From Mycobacterium sp. (GTDB lineage: Bacteria > Actinomycetota > Actinomycetes > Mycobacteriales > Mycobacteriaceae): a stretch of 64,000 nucleotides of DNA. Position 1 is the stretch's first letter, and each line of letters opens with the position of its first letter. A program made the position numbers and the translations under genes. Below, in pieces: positions 22,315 to 30,430 of this stretch. The stretch is from positions 1 to 64,000 of the forward strand of contig JAOPWC010000180.1 in assembly GCA_025965895.1 (NCBI GenBank). The letters are read 5' to 3'. A model generated the notes under the pieces. It worked only from the letters and a program-made list of their open reading frames with translations. It had not been told where the DNA came from and searched no databases.

Positions 22315-22512
22315 CTAGCGAACCCGCCGGCGGCCGGTATGGTTCGGGCCGCCGCGGCTGCGCATCGCCGTACCCGACTCTTGCAGCATGCTATGGACCG
22401 CTCCATAGGACCGGCCCGTGGTAGCGACCAGCGACCTGATGCTGGCGCCCGACTCGTAAGCGCTTCGCAGCTCGTGCACCAACTCGTCGCGAGCCTTGTC
22501 CGGCTTCCTCAT
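22315..22512 (-). CDS. Small helix-turn-helix protein (Rv1473A-like)
   Basis: A 65-residue basic protein. Residues about 8-45 (R-D-E-L-V-H-E-L-R-S-A-Y-E-S-G-A-S-I-R-S-L-V) followed by T-G-R-S-Y-G-A-V-H-S-M-L form a clear single helix-turn-helix of the type found in small actinobacterial regulators; the C-terminus is Arg/Gly-rich. H37Rv has a comparable small gene, Rv1473A, in this position. I choose the ATG at 22512 because GGGGAG lies 8 bp upstream; a GTG at 22542 would add ten poorly fitting residues. It lies 95 bp downstream of the ABC-F gene on the same strand. Confidence 0.8.
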   Translation of the reverse strand: MRKPDKARDELVHELRSAYESGASIRSLVATTGRSYGAVHSMLQESGTAMRSRGGPNHTGRRRVR

Positions 22513-22607
22513 CGACTTCTCCCCGCAGTAGATGACCCCCACTAGTCGAGGGTAAGAAAAGCGCGGGGCCAGCGGGGCGAAATAGCTGAAATCTTTTGTG
22601 ACGACGT

Positions 22608-24236
22608 TCAGGCGAGCTCGATCAGATCGCGGTATTCCTCGGACCAGTAGTCCTCGGTGCCGTCGGGCAGCAGAACCACCCGCTCAGGGTTGAGCGCCTC
22701 GGCCGCGCCCGGATCGTGAGTGACCAGCACCACCGCTCCGAGGAAACTTCTCAGTGCATCGAGCACTTGCTCGCGCGACGCCGGGTCGAGGTTGTTCGTC
22801 GGCTCATCCAGAAGAAGCACATTGGCCGTCGACGCGACGAGCCCCGCCAGCGCCAGCCGCGTCTTCTCGCCGCCCGAAAGTGTTCCGGCCGGCTGGTCCA
22901 GCTGCGCGCCGCTGAACATGAACGCGCCGAGCAGACCCCGCAGGTCCTGGTCGCCGCTGTCGGGCGCGGCGTGCCGGATGTTCTGCCACACGGTCGCGGC
23001 GTCGTCGAGTGTGTCGTGCTCCTGCGCGAAGTAGCCAATCTTGCAACCGTGTCCGGGTTCGAGCACACCGGTGTCGGCGGTTTCGACGCCGGCCAGCAGG
23101 CGCAGCAGCGTGGTCTTGCCCGCGCCGTTGAGGCCGAGCACCACCACCCGCGACCCGCGGTCGATGGCCAGGTCGACCCCGCTGAACACCTCCAGCGACC
23201 CGTAGGTCTTGGTCAGGCCTTTTGCGACCAGTGGAGTGCGTCCGCACGGCGCAGGGGTGGGGAACTTGATGCGCGCGACCTTGTCGGCGACGCGTTCGTC
23301 TTCCAGGGCCGCCATCATCCGGTCGGCACGACGCACCATGTTCTGCGCGGCAACGGCTTTCGTGGCTTTGGCCCCCAACTTGGCGGCCTGTGCCCGCAAC
23401 GCGGTGGCCTTGCGTTCGGCGTTGGCCCGTTCGCGACGGCGGCGCTGCTCGTCGGTGGCGCGGGCGTCGAGGTACTTCTGCCAGCCCATGTTGTAGACGT
23501 CGACCTCGCCGCGCACCGCGTCCAGATACCAGACGCGGTTCACCACGTCGGCGAGCAGCTCGACGTTGTGGCTGATCACCACGAGGCCGCCGGTGTGCGT
23601 CTGCAGGAAATCGCGCAGCCATCCCAGCGAGTCGGCGTCGAGGTGGTTCGTCGGTTCGTCGAGAAGCAGCGTCGTTGCGGAGCCCGCGCCCGTGTCGGAT
23701 GCCGCGAACAGAATGCGGGCCAATTCGATTCGCCGGCGCTGACCGCCGGACAGCGTCCGCAGCCGCTGAGTCAGAACCCGTTCCGGCAGGCCGAGGCTCG
23801 CGCAGATGCGCGCCGCCTCACTCTCTGCGACGTAGCCGCCCAAAGCAGCGAACCGCTCCTCCAACTGGCCGTAGCGGCGCACCGCCCTGTCGCGTTCGGT
23901 CTCGTCGACGACCTCGGCCATCAGCGCCTGCTGCTTCTCCAGATCGGACAGCAGCGTGTCGAGCCCGCGTGCCGACAGCACACGTTCCCGGGCCGGTACG
24001 TCCAGGTCGCCCTCTTTGGGATCCTGCGGGAGGTAACCGATCTCACCGTTGCGTAGCAGAGTGCCTGCGTAGGGCTCGGATTCGCCGGCCAGGATCCGCA
24101 TCGTGGTGGTCTTGCCCGCGCCGTTGCGCCCGACCAGTCCGATGCGATCGCCCGGTTGCACCCGCAACGCAGGCCCGGGCGTTGACACCAGCGTGCGCGC
24201 GCCTGCGCGGACCTCCAGGTCCGTTGCGGTGATCAC
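22608..24236 (-). CDS. ABC-F family ATPase (Rv1473-like, antibiotic-resistance type)
   Basis: This 542-residue soluble protein has two ABC domains and no membrane segments. Both Walker A motifs (G-R-N-G-A-G-K-T-T and G-L-N-G-A-G-K-T-T) and both signatures (L-S-G-G-Q-R-R-R and L-S-G-G-E-K-T-R) are intact, with an Arg/Lys/Ala-rich linker between. ABC-F proteins act on the ribosomal E site and some give macrolide-type resistance; the M. tuberculosis counterpart has been called a macrolide transporter ATP-binding protein. The start is GTG at 24236, preceded by AAGGAG. The frame runs on upstream across echA12, but that is shadow. It follows echA12 by 14 bp. Confidence 0.94.
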   Translation of the reverse strand: MITATDLEVRAGARTLVSTPGPALRVQPGDRIGLVGRNGAGKTTTMRILAGESEPYAGTLLRNGEIGYLPQDPKEGDLDVPARERVLSARGLDTLLSDLEKQQALMAEVVDETERDRAVRRYGQLEERFAALGGYVAESEAARICASLGLPERVLTQRLRTLSGGQRRRIELARILFAASDTGAGSATTLLLDEPTNHLDADSLGWLRDFLQTHTGGLVVISHNVELLADVVNRVWYLDAVRGEVDVYNMGWQKYLDARATDEQRRRRERANAERKATALRAQAAKLGAKATKAVAAQNMVRRADRMMAALEDERVADKVARIKFPTPAPCGRTPLVAKGLTKTYGSLEVFSGVDLAIDRGSRVVVLGLNGAGKTTLLRLLAGVETADTGVLEPGHGCKIGYFAQEHDTLDDAATVWQNIRHAAPDSGDQDLRGLLGAFMFSGAQLDQPAGTLSGGEKTRLALAGLVASTANVLLLDEPTNNLDPASREQVLDALRSFLGAVVLVTHDPGAAEALNPERVVLLPDGTEDYWSEEYRDLIELA

Positions 24237-24250
24237 GGTCTGGCTCCTTT

Positions 24251-25078
24251 TTATGTTTCGCGATCGTCGGTGAATACCGGCGAACGCTTCTCGGCACGTG
24301 CGGCCACGGCCTCTTCGAAGTTCTGGGTGAGCAGGCGTACGAACAGCTGCCCGAGACCTTCGGCCTGCATGTGCCCTTCGAGGGTACCGGCGTCCAGCCC
24401 CGTCCACAGTGTGCGCTTGGTCAACTCCACTCCCGGCCGGGAAAACGCCGCGATGCCTTCGGCTATTTCGTAGCAGGTGTCGAGCAGGTATTCGCCGGGC
24501 ACCTGTCGCGAGACGAGGCCAATCCGGTCCGCTTCTTCTGCGTCGACGTCGCGGCCGGTCAGCATCAACTCGAACGCCCGTGATGTCCCGATCGCGCGGG
24601 GCAGCAGGTAGCTGAGCCCGAGCTCGCTTGCGGTCAGGCCGTTGTTGATCCCGGCGGCGCGAAAGTAGGCCGCCGACGACGCGACACGGATGTCGCAGGC
24701 CAACGCCATGCACAAGCCCCCGCCGATGGCCGCACCGTTGACCGCGGCGATCACGGGCTGATGCATCCGCCGCAGGGCCAGGATCACATCGTCGAGCAAC
24801 TCCATCGAACGGAGCGCGTACGTCGGCCGAGTGAGTCCCCCGACGTGGGGCACCGCGCCAGCCGACTTGTGGTCGGCGCCGGACGAAAATCCGCGCCCCG
24901 CCCCGGTCAGCACCACCACGCGCACGTCGTTGTCGGACGTCACGTCTTCGAGGACCCGCTTCAGCGGCACCATCACGTCGAACGCCATCGAGTTCATCCG
25001 CTCGGGCCGGTTCAGGGTGATCAAGGCAACGTTCGGGCGCGGACGGGCCACCAGGACGAATTCGGTTTCGCTGCTCAC
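24251..25078 (-). CDS. echA12: Enoyl-CoA hydratase/isomerase family protein EchA12
   Basis: A 275-residue crotonase-superfamily protein. The oxyanion-hole segments S-S-G-A-D-H and G-A-A-I-G-G-G-L are present. The two glutamates used by classical enoyl-CoA hydratases are not at their usual places: the N-G-A-A-I-G-G-G segment continues L-C-M instead of C-E, and F-R-A-A-G replaces F-x-x-P-E. It may therefore be an isomerase, a hydrolase or a diverged hydratase. Syntenic with Rv1472. The start is GTG at 25078 without an obvious Shine-Dalgarno. It lies between thioredoxin and the ABC-F gene on one strand. Confidence 0.9.
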   Translation of the reverse strand: MSSETEFVLVARPRPNVALITLNRPERMNSMAFDVMVPLKRVLEDVTSDNDVRVVVLTGAGRGFSSGADHKSAGAVPHVGGLTRPTYALRSMELLDDVILALRRMHQPVIAAVNGAAIGGGLCMALACDIRVASSAAYFRAAGINNGLTASELGLSYLLPRAIGTSRAFELMLTGRDVDAEEADRIGLVSRQVPGEYLLDTCYEIAEGIAAFSRPGVELTKRTLWTGLDAGTLEGHMQAEGLGQLFVRLLTQNFEEAVAARAEKRSPVFTDDRET

Positions 25079-25084
25079 GGGGTT

Positions 25085-25100
25085 GCACGCTATCGCGTGC
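25085..25100. repeat. Inverted repeat between trxB1 and echA12
   Basis: GCACGC-TATC-GCGTGC is a 6-bp perfect stem with a 4-base loop, placed 6 bp before the echA12 start codon and just after the thioredoxin stop. There is no T-tract, so it is a weak terminator at best; it could be an operator or a translation-modulating hairpin. Confidence 0.45.
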
Positions 25101-25106
25101 CTGCCG

Positions 25107-25472
25107 TCACTCCTGATCTGAGCCGGACTGTTCGGCGATCGCAGCGTCGACGTCGAAGTTCTTCACCTGCTGCACCAGGTCTTCCAGCATGGCCGGCTGC
25201 AGCGCCCCGGGCTGGTTGAACAGGAGTTTGCCCTTCTTGAACGCCATCAGCGTGGGGATGGACCTGATATCAGCGGCCGCGGCCAGCTGCTCCTCGGCCT
25301 CCGTGTCGACCTTGGCGTGCACGATGTCGCTGTGCTTTTCCGAGGACGCTTCGAAGGTCGGCGCGAACTGCCGACACGGCCCGCACCACGACGCCCAAAA
25401 GTCCACCAGCACGATCTCGTTGTCGGTGATGGTCTCGTTGAACGATTCGGCGGTGATGTTTTGGGTAGCCAT
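25107..25472 (-). CDS. trxB1: Thioredoxin (TrxB1-like)
   Basis: The 121-residue thioredoxin has the active site W29-C30-G-P-C33 and the cis-Pro loop R-S-I-P-T, the full features of a cytoplasmic disulfide reductase. A 15-residue acidic/Gln C-terminal tail extends beyond the core fold. Position and sequence fit Rv1471, which is called trxB1 in H37Rv although it encodes a thioredoxin and not a reductase. No thioredoxin reductase gene is nearby. It is followed by echA12 after a small hairpin. Confidence 0.95.
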   Translation of the reverse strand: MATQNITAESFNETITDNEIVLVDFWASWCGPCRQFAPTFEASSEKHSDIVHAKVDTEAEEQLAAAADIRSIPTLMAFKKGKLLFNQPGALQPAMLEDLVQQVKNFDVDAAIAEQSGSDQE

Positions 25473-25527
25473 GCCTTCGTCAACGCCCCTGGCCGCGGTG
25501 ATGTTCCCTGCTCGTTTGCGGTGTCCG

Positions 25528-27048
25528 CTACGGCCGGAGCTCCTTTTTCAGCACCTTGCCGGTGGGGCCGGTGGGCAGCGCGTCCACGATACGGACTTCC
25601 CGGGGGTATTTGTAAGCGGCGAGGCGTTGCCTGCAGTGCACGATCACCTCCTGTTCCGTCACGGCCTCACCGGGTTTGGCGACGACGAACGCGAGTACCT
25701 CCTGGCCCAGCCTGTCGTCTGGCTTGCCGATCACCGCGGCTTGGGCGATGGCGGGATGCTCGAACAGGGCTTCCTCGATCTCGCGCGGATAGACGTTGTA
25801 CCCGCCGCGGATCACGAGATCCTTTTTGCGGTCAACGATGAAGAAGTAGCCGTCGTCGTCGTAGTAGCCGAGGTCGCCGGTGTGTAACCAGCCGTTGGGC
25901 ATCGCCTCGGCGGTCGCTTCCGGCTTGTTGTAGTAGCCCTTCATGACGTTGTGTCCACGAATCAGGATCTCCCCGACGTTGTCGGGGCCGGCGGGTTGCT
26001 CGTTGTCGTTTTCGTCGACGACCCGTATCTGCACCCCCCAGATCGGCTTGCCGATCGAAAGCACTTTGCGTTGCTGCGCATTGATGTTGAACGTGGTCGT
26101 CGATGCGGTTTCGGAGAGCCCGTATCCCTCGAGGATCACCACGTTCGGGAACTTCTCTTCGAACGCCCTGATGACTTCGCCGGGAATCGGCGCGCCACCG
26201 GACACCGCGACCCGCAGCGCCGAGAGGTCACTGCCGCCGGTGTCGGCGTGCAGCAGCGCGATGTACATCGTCGGCACACCGGAGAAGATCGTGCACTTGT
26301 GCCGGGCGAGTTCGTCGATGACCGTGGCGGGATCGAACCGGGGAACCAGGACGAGCGTGCCGCCGTATCGGACAGTGACGTTGAGCACGCTGGAGAGTCC
26401 GAAGACGTGGAACATCGGCAGCACCGCCATACCGACGTCGTCGTCGCGGAATCCGAACAGCTCGCCGGCGACCGTGCAGTTCATGAACAGCTGAAAATGC
26501 GTCAGTTCGGCGCCTTTGGGTCTGCCGGTCGTGCCGCTGGTGTAGATGATCACCGCGGTATCGTCCGCGTTGGTCGGCTCGATTTCGCCAGTATCGTCGG
26601 CGAAGTACAGCTCATCGAAATGCTTTGTGCCGGTAGGCCTCTGGTCATTTCCGGGTAGGTTCACCACATAGGTGTCCAGCCCTTCGATGTCGTGTGCGCC
26701 CCGCACGGCTTCCTCGGCGAACGTTTCGAACGTGATCAGCAGACGGGCGTCGGAATCCTTGAGGTGAAAATTGACCTCGGGGGCGCGCAGCAGCGGGTTC
26801 AGCGGCACCATCACCGCGGCGGCTTTGAGGATGCCGAAATAGGCGAACAGGAAGTGCGGCAGGTTGGGCAGTTGCACCGCCACCTTGTCACCTCGGCCGA
26901 CCCCCAGGTTGCGCAGGCTGGTGGCGATCCGGCCGGAGATCTCATCCACCTGGGCGTAGCTGAATGTCTGCTCGGCGATGCGGCACAGCGGCTTGTCCCG
27001 ATGTGTGTCGCGTGATTCTCGAAGCATGATCGCGAGGTTGAAGCTCAT
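25528..27048 (-). CDS. Long-chain fatty acid-CoA ligase (FadD-type)
   Basis: The 506-residue ANL-superfamily adenylating enzyme activates carboxylates through an acyl-AMP to acyl-CoA. The P-loop Y169-T-S-G-T-T-G-R-P-K-G-A is present, as are the A5 motif G-Y-G-L-S-E-T, the hinge region T-G-D-L-G-Y-Y-D-D-D-G and the C-terminal catalytic Lys in P-T-G-P-T-G-K. The ATG at 27048 has AGGAG at 7-8 bp. The frame is open a further 880 bp upstream but that is a shadow of the lipoprotein gene. H37Rv has different genes here (ctpD, PE_PGRS29, fadE15 as I recall), so this belongs to a variable block. The chain-length preference cannot be read. Confidence 0.93.
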   Translation of the reverse strand: MSFNLAIMLRESRDTHRDKPLCRIAEQTFSYAQVDEISGRIATSLRNLGVGRGDKVAVQLPNLPHFLFAYFGILKAAAVMVPLNPLLRAPEVNFHLKDSDARLLITFETFAEEAVRGAHDIEGLDTYVVNLPGNDQRPTGTKHFDELYFADDTGEIEPTNADDTAVIIYTSGTTGRPKGAELTHFQLFMNCTVAGELFGFRDDDVGMAVLPMFHVFGLSSVLNVTVRYGGTLVLVPRFDPATVIDELARHKCTIFSGVPTMYIALLHADTGGSDLSALRVAVSGGAPIPGEVIRAFEEKFPNVVILEGYGLSETASTTTFNINAQQRKVLSIGKPIWGVQIRVVDENDNEQPAGPDNVGEILIRGHNVMKGYYNKPEATAEAMPNGWLHTGDLGYYDDDGYFFIVDRKKDLVIRGGYNVYPREIEEALFEHPAIAQAAVIGKPDDRLGQEVLAFVVAKPGEAVTEQEVIVHCRQRLAAYKYPREVRIVDALPTGPTGKVLKKELRP

Positions 27049-27131
27049 CGAGCGCTCCTCTCCGCCGAGTGACCCTATCGACGCGGCACCGAATGGGTAG
27101 CCAATCAGGATCTTCGCATATTGCTGACGGC

Positions 27132-28007
27132 CTACTTGCCGACGTTGCCGCAGATGATGGGCTGGAAATAGAGCGTGGGCTGGCCGTTTTGTTCGATCTG
27201 GCCGGAAGTTCCTAGGTGGACGTTCACATACCAGCCAGAGGCGGGCGGAGCCTGATCGACATTCTGGATGACCGTGGTGCCCGCGGCGGTGCCGGTCGGC
27301 GAGGCGACGAGATCGTCGAGTGGGTACTTGACCGCACCCTGAGCATTGCACGTGCCCAGGTGGATGTGTTGAGCGTGACCGCTGCCCGGCGCGAGCCCGC
27401 TGGCCGTGGTTTTGACCGTCAGAGTCTTCTTCCCGGAGTCGTAGGCCAGGTTGGACGACCCCTGAGGCCGCTGGCCGACCGGGGCCATGGTGAGCGTGCC
27501 GGGCGTGGCAGAAGAAATATCCCCGCACGAGATGGTCGTGTACCCGAGGGTTCCGGGGCCCCCGAGTTGCGCGCCGGAAGCCAGATGAATGTTCAGGGCC
27601 GTGCCGGCGGCGAGACCTCCGGGAGCCGGTTGGGAGCTGGTCACGCTGGTGTTGATCGCCCCACCCCCGTCGGCGGTCACATCGGGGAACGGCACGGCGA
27701 CATCGCCCAGCGCTGCGCAGCCGCCCTGATGGATGTGCATCGCATGCGTACTGCCCGGGGTGAAGCCGGCGAGCGCCAGCTTGGCTGTGACGTTCTTGGA
27801 TTGCGGATCCCAGCTGAGCGTCGCCGAACCGGACGGCTGGGACCCGAGAGGGACGTCTACCGACGAAGCGGCCGCACCCGAACCGCTCGCCGTGCTCGAC
27901 GTGGACGACTGCGGCGAATTCGACCCGCACGCGGCGACCGCTGCCGCGATCACCACGGTAATCGTCAGGAATGCGACGGAACTCAACCTGTTGATGCCAG
28001 CGTTCAC
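27132..28007 (-). CDS. Lipoprotein with two CHRD-like repeats
   Basis: A 291-residue protein with a lipoprotein signal: basic start, hydrophobic core to about residue 25 and the lipobox V-A-A-C, then a Ser/Thr/Ala-rich linker. The mature part is an internal duplication. The first copy has H-A-M-H-I-H-Q-G-G-C and the second H-A-Q-H-I-H-L-G-T-C, about 130 residues apart, each in the CHRD/SodC-like beta-sandwich context (S-A-T-L-S-W-D and S-N-L-A-Y-D). The H-I-H-x-G-x-C pattern resembles part of the Cu-binding site of Cu/Zn superoxide dismutase, but the full SodC ligand set is not evident. GTG at 28007 with GGGAG upstream is the best start. Confidence 0.85.
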   Translation of the reverse strand: MNAGINRLSSVAFLTITVVIAAAVAACGSNSPQSSTSSTASGSGAAASSVDVPLGSQPSGSATLSWDPQSKNVTAKLALAGFTPGSTHAMHIHQGGCAALGDVAVPFPDVTADGGGAINTSVTSSQPAPGGLAAGTALNIHLASGAQLGGPGTLGYTTISCGDISSATPGTLTMAPVGQRPQGSSNLAYDSGKKTLTVKTTASGLAPGSGHAQHIHLGTCNAQGAVKYPLDDLVASPTGTAAGTTVIQNVDQAPPASGWYVNVHLGTSGQIEQNGQPTLYFQPIICGNVGK

Positions 28008-28471
28008 GATGCTGCTCCCAGCTCTGGGATGGGGCTTTCGCTTATGTTCATGCCTACCACCGGGTAGCCGGGGAAACCAGGCTCTACTCGTCCGGCGGCG
28101 AGGGCACGCCGCCGAGGGCCTCATCGACCGGAGTGTCAAAATCCCGGTCGGCGGAGGTGACGTCGGGCTGCGACGACGGGGTCCGCTCGCAAACGGCCGA
28201 CGCCGGTGCCCGGGAGCATTGCCCTAGTGCGACGGCCTGGCGCGCGGCAGCCAGCTAAGCCGCGCTCGCCAGTTGACAGCCGATCTGGCCGATCCCGGGC
28301 TCGACTCACGCGTGCACCAACCGGTATCGTGGCGGGTTGCCTGACCTTGTGAAGCAAAGGCATTGAGCCGCAGGTGTTTAGGTGGAGTTGGCCACGTAGG
28401 CGATCCATCGGCGCACTGGACCGAGACATCGACGGGGTCCCCGGGCGGAACCCGCTGACGCAGTAGGTGAG
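28008..28471. other. 464-bp intergenic region between divergent lipoprotein and mscS genes
   Basis: I see no convincing gene here: overlapping frames lack mycobacterial coding character and Shine-Dalgarno sites. It must hold both promoters. On the minus strand a weak SigF-like pair is visible at 28054-28078. On the plus strand TCGACT (28301-28306) and TATCGT (28325-28330) with an 18-bp spacer form a possible sigma-A promoter, which would give mscS a leader of about 135 nt. No tRNA fold or known riboswitch was recognised. Confidence 0.5.
28054..28078 (-). promoter_or_regulatory. Weak SigF-like promoter upstream of the CHRD lipoprotein
   Basis: On the minus strand GGTTT (28074-28078) and TGGTAG (28054-28059) are separated by 14 bp. 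This resembles the SigF consensus GGTTT-N15-17-GGGTAT but is short by one base and imperfect at -10. Confidence 0.22.
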
Positions 28472-29443
28472 ATGACGACGACAGGTTACCTGGCAACATC
28501 GATGCTCAACTGGCACGACTCTTTGCCCGGCGGCATCGGTGCGTGGGTGATGACCTGCGGACTCCGCATCGCCCTGTGGCTGATCGGTTCCGTTCTGGTG
28601 GCCCGCTTCATCAAATGGGCCGCCCAGAAGGTGACGCAGCAGCTCGATGAGGGCTTCGAGGAAAGCGACGCGCTGGTGCGTCCGGAGGCCGTCAAACACC
28701 GCCAGGCGGTGGCGTCGGTGATCAGCTGGGTGGCGATCGCGGTTCTCTACGTCGTCGTGGCGGTCGAGGTCACGCAAATCCTCGGCGTTCCGGTCGGCTC
28801 GCTGGTGGCCCCCGCCGCGGTGCTCGGTGCGGCGCTCGGGTTCGGGGCCCAGCGGATTGTGCAGGATCTCCTCAGCGGGTTCTTCATCCTCGCGGAGAAG
28901 CAGTACGGGTTCGGAGATCTCGTTCGGCTGACCGTCACCGGTGCGGCCAAGGACGCTGCCGGCACCGTCGAGGATGTCACGCTGCGGATAACCAAGCTGC
29001 GCGACAGCGAGGGCGAGGTGTTCACGATCCCCAACGGCCAGATCGTCAAGGCGGTCAACCTCTCCAAAGACTGGGCACGCGCCGTCGTCGACATCCCGGT
29101 ACCGGTGACGGCGGACCTCAACCAGGTCAACGATGTATTGCGGCAGGTGTGCACCGACGCGATGCAGGACGACAGCCTGCGCGACCTCCTGCTGGACGAG
29201 CCGTCGCTGATGGGGGTGGAAAGCATCGAGAAGGACACCGTCAACATGCGCATGGTGGCCCGCACGCTGCCGGGCAAACAGTTCGACGTCGGACGCCGGC
29301 TCCGCCTCAAGGTGGTCGCGGCGCTGAGCCGCGCGGGCATCGCCACCCCCGGCGCTCACCCCCCGACCGTCGGCGCGATGGTGCATCCGGCGACGGAAGG
29401 CGGTGCCGAGGAAGAGACACAAGGCGCGCCGCAGCGCCGCTGA
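28472..29443 (+). CDS. MscS-family small-conductance mechanosensitive channel
   Basis: This 323-residue channel protein has three membrane helices (about residues 26-46, 70-92 and 105-135) and a cytoplasmic beta/alpha domain. The pore-lining TM3 signature L-G-A-A-L-G-F-G-A-Q-R-I-V-Q-D-L-L-S-G-F-F-I-L is clear, followed by G-D-L-V and V-F-T-I-P-N-G of the beta domain. It would release solutes on hypo-osmotic shock. The ATG at 28472 is preceded by a weak AGGTGAG. It is divergent from the CHRD lipoprotein and tail-to-tail with the ABC-2-like gene (18-bp gap). The acidic C-terminal tail is non-conserved. Confidence 0.93.
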   Translation: MTTTGYLATSMLNWHDSLPGGIGAWVMTCGLRIALWLIGSVLVARFIKWAAQKVTQQLDEGFEESDALVRPEAVKHRQAVASVISWVAIAVLYVVVAVEVTQILGVPVGSLVAPAAVLGAALGFGAQRIVQDLLSGFFILAEKQYGFGDLVRLTVTGAAKDAAGTVEDVTLRITKLRDSEGEVFTIPNGQIVKAVNLSKDWARAVVDIPVPVTADLNQVNDVLRQVCTDAMQDDSLRDLLLDEPSLMGVESIEKDTVNMRMVARTLPGKQFDVGRRLRLKVVAALSRAGIATPGAHPPTVGAMVHPATEGGAEEETQGAPQRR

Positions 29444-29461
29444 CCACCAGCACCGCGCCGC

Positions 29462-30430
29462 CTATTCGACTGGCGTGCGGTGCAGCACCTGTGCGGATAT
29501 GAGCAACGCGGCGAAGGTGATGCACAGCCACGCGGCGATAACGGCGAACGGCTGCAGCCGCTGGTCGTGCGGAAAGTAGGCCGCGGTATGAATGGCCGAG
29601 ACCGTCGCGCCGGTCGGTAAAGCGTTGTGCAGCAAAGCGAACGGTTGCGGCAGCAGCGACGGGGAGACCGCGCCGCCAGACGAGGTGTTGCCGAGGATGA
29701 TGAACCAGAGCCAGGTGGGGATGATCGCCCACCGTCCGATCAGCACCAGCATCGTGGAGTTGAACAGGGCGGCGATGGCGATGTGCAGAGACAGCAGCAG
29801 CCACAGCTCACCGAACGGTGCGGGCACCGCCTTGAGTACCGGTCCCGACGCCACCGCGAGCGCGGCTCCCCCGACGACGGCGAGCGTCGCGAGAAGCGCC
29901 AGCCACTGTTGCACCGACAGCGTCTTCACATTCGCCCGAAGCTGAAACATGGTGACGAAGCCCAGGATGGTCGCGGCGATCACCACGTAAAAGGTCGACA
30001 GACCCGCCGGATCGGATGGCGGCAGGGGATGCACATCGACGAACGGCACGAGCAGTTGCCCCGGCGCGACCTGGTCCAGCTGCGCCAGCACGCGTGCGGT
30101 CGAGGGGTCGCTGGCGCTGGATATCAGCAGTTCAGGAGGCGTGACCGAGGCGTCCAGCACGCCGCTGATCTTCTGCCGGTCCACATCGGCGAGAGCCGCC
30201 TGGCGTGAGGGGTAGAACCGCAGGATGAACCCATGTCGCCCGGCTTCCATCTTCTCCACGACCGCGAGTGCGATCGACGCAGGGCCGACCACCCCAAGGG
30301 GGACGTGACGAGGGATCGGCCTGGCCAGCGCCACGGTGTAGGCGACGGCGAAGCTCGACGCCATGACCACGGCGATGCAGATGATGCCCAGCCCCTTGCG
30401 GACGTCGGCCGGAACGCGCTGCCACGTCAC
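29462..30430 (-). CDS. ABC-2/YhgE-like integral membrane protein
   Basis: A 322-residue membrane protein with one N-terminal helix (about residues 13-35), an extracytoplasmic domain of about 105 residues, and about five C-terminal helices from residue 145 on. This is the layout of ABC-2 permease/YhgE-Pip type proteins. No ATPase gene is adjacent. The start is GTG at 30430, overlapping the stop of the alcohol dehydrogenase gene by 4 bp (GTGA), so the two are translationally coupled although they have no obvious functional link. I cannot assign a substrate. Confidence 0.82.
   Translation of the reverse strand: MTWQRVPADVRKGLGIICIAVVMASSFAVAYTVALARPIPRHVPLGVVGPASIALAVVEKMEAGRHGFILRFYPSRQAALADVDRQKISGVLDASVTPPELLISSASDPSTARVLAQLDQVAPGQLLVPFVDVHPLPPSDPAGLSTFYVVIAATILGFVTMFQLRANVKTLSVQQWLALLATLAVVGGAALAVASGPVLKAVPAPFGELWLLLSLHIAIAALFNSTMLVLIGRWAIIPTWLWFIILGNTSSGGAVSPSLLPQPFALLHNALPTGATVSAIHTAAYFPHDQRLQPFAVIAAWLCITFAALLISAQVLHRTPVE

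Noticed and set aside
24237..25088. ABC-F reading frame open far upstream across echA12
   Set aside because: The translated extension is Arg/Ala-rich antifame sequence of echA12; a GTG with AAGGAG at 24236 gives the 542-residue family length.
27049..27930. Acyl-CoA ligase reading frame open upstream into the lipoprotein gene
   Set aside because: The ATG at 27048 with AGGAG starts a complete ligase; the extension is out-of-frame reading of the CHRD gene.
28251..28320. Possible tRNA-like stretch in the intergenic region before mscS
   Set aside because: A T-arm-like GGGCTCGACTC was tested by eye but no acceptor stem or anticodon arm pairs with it.
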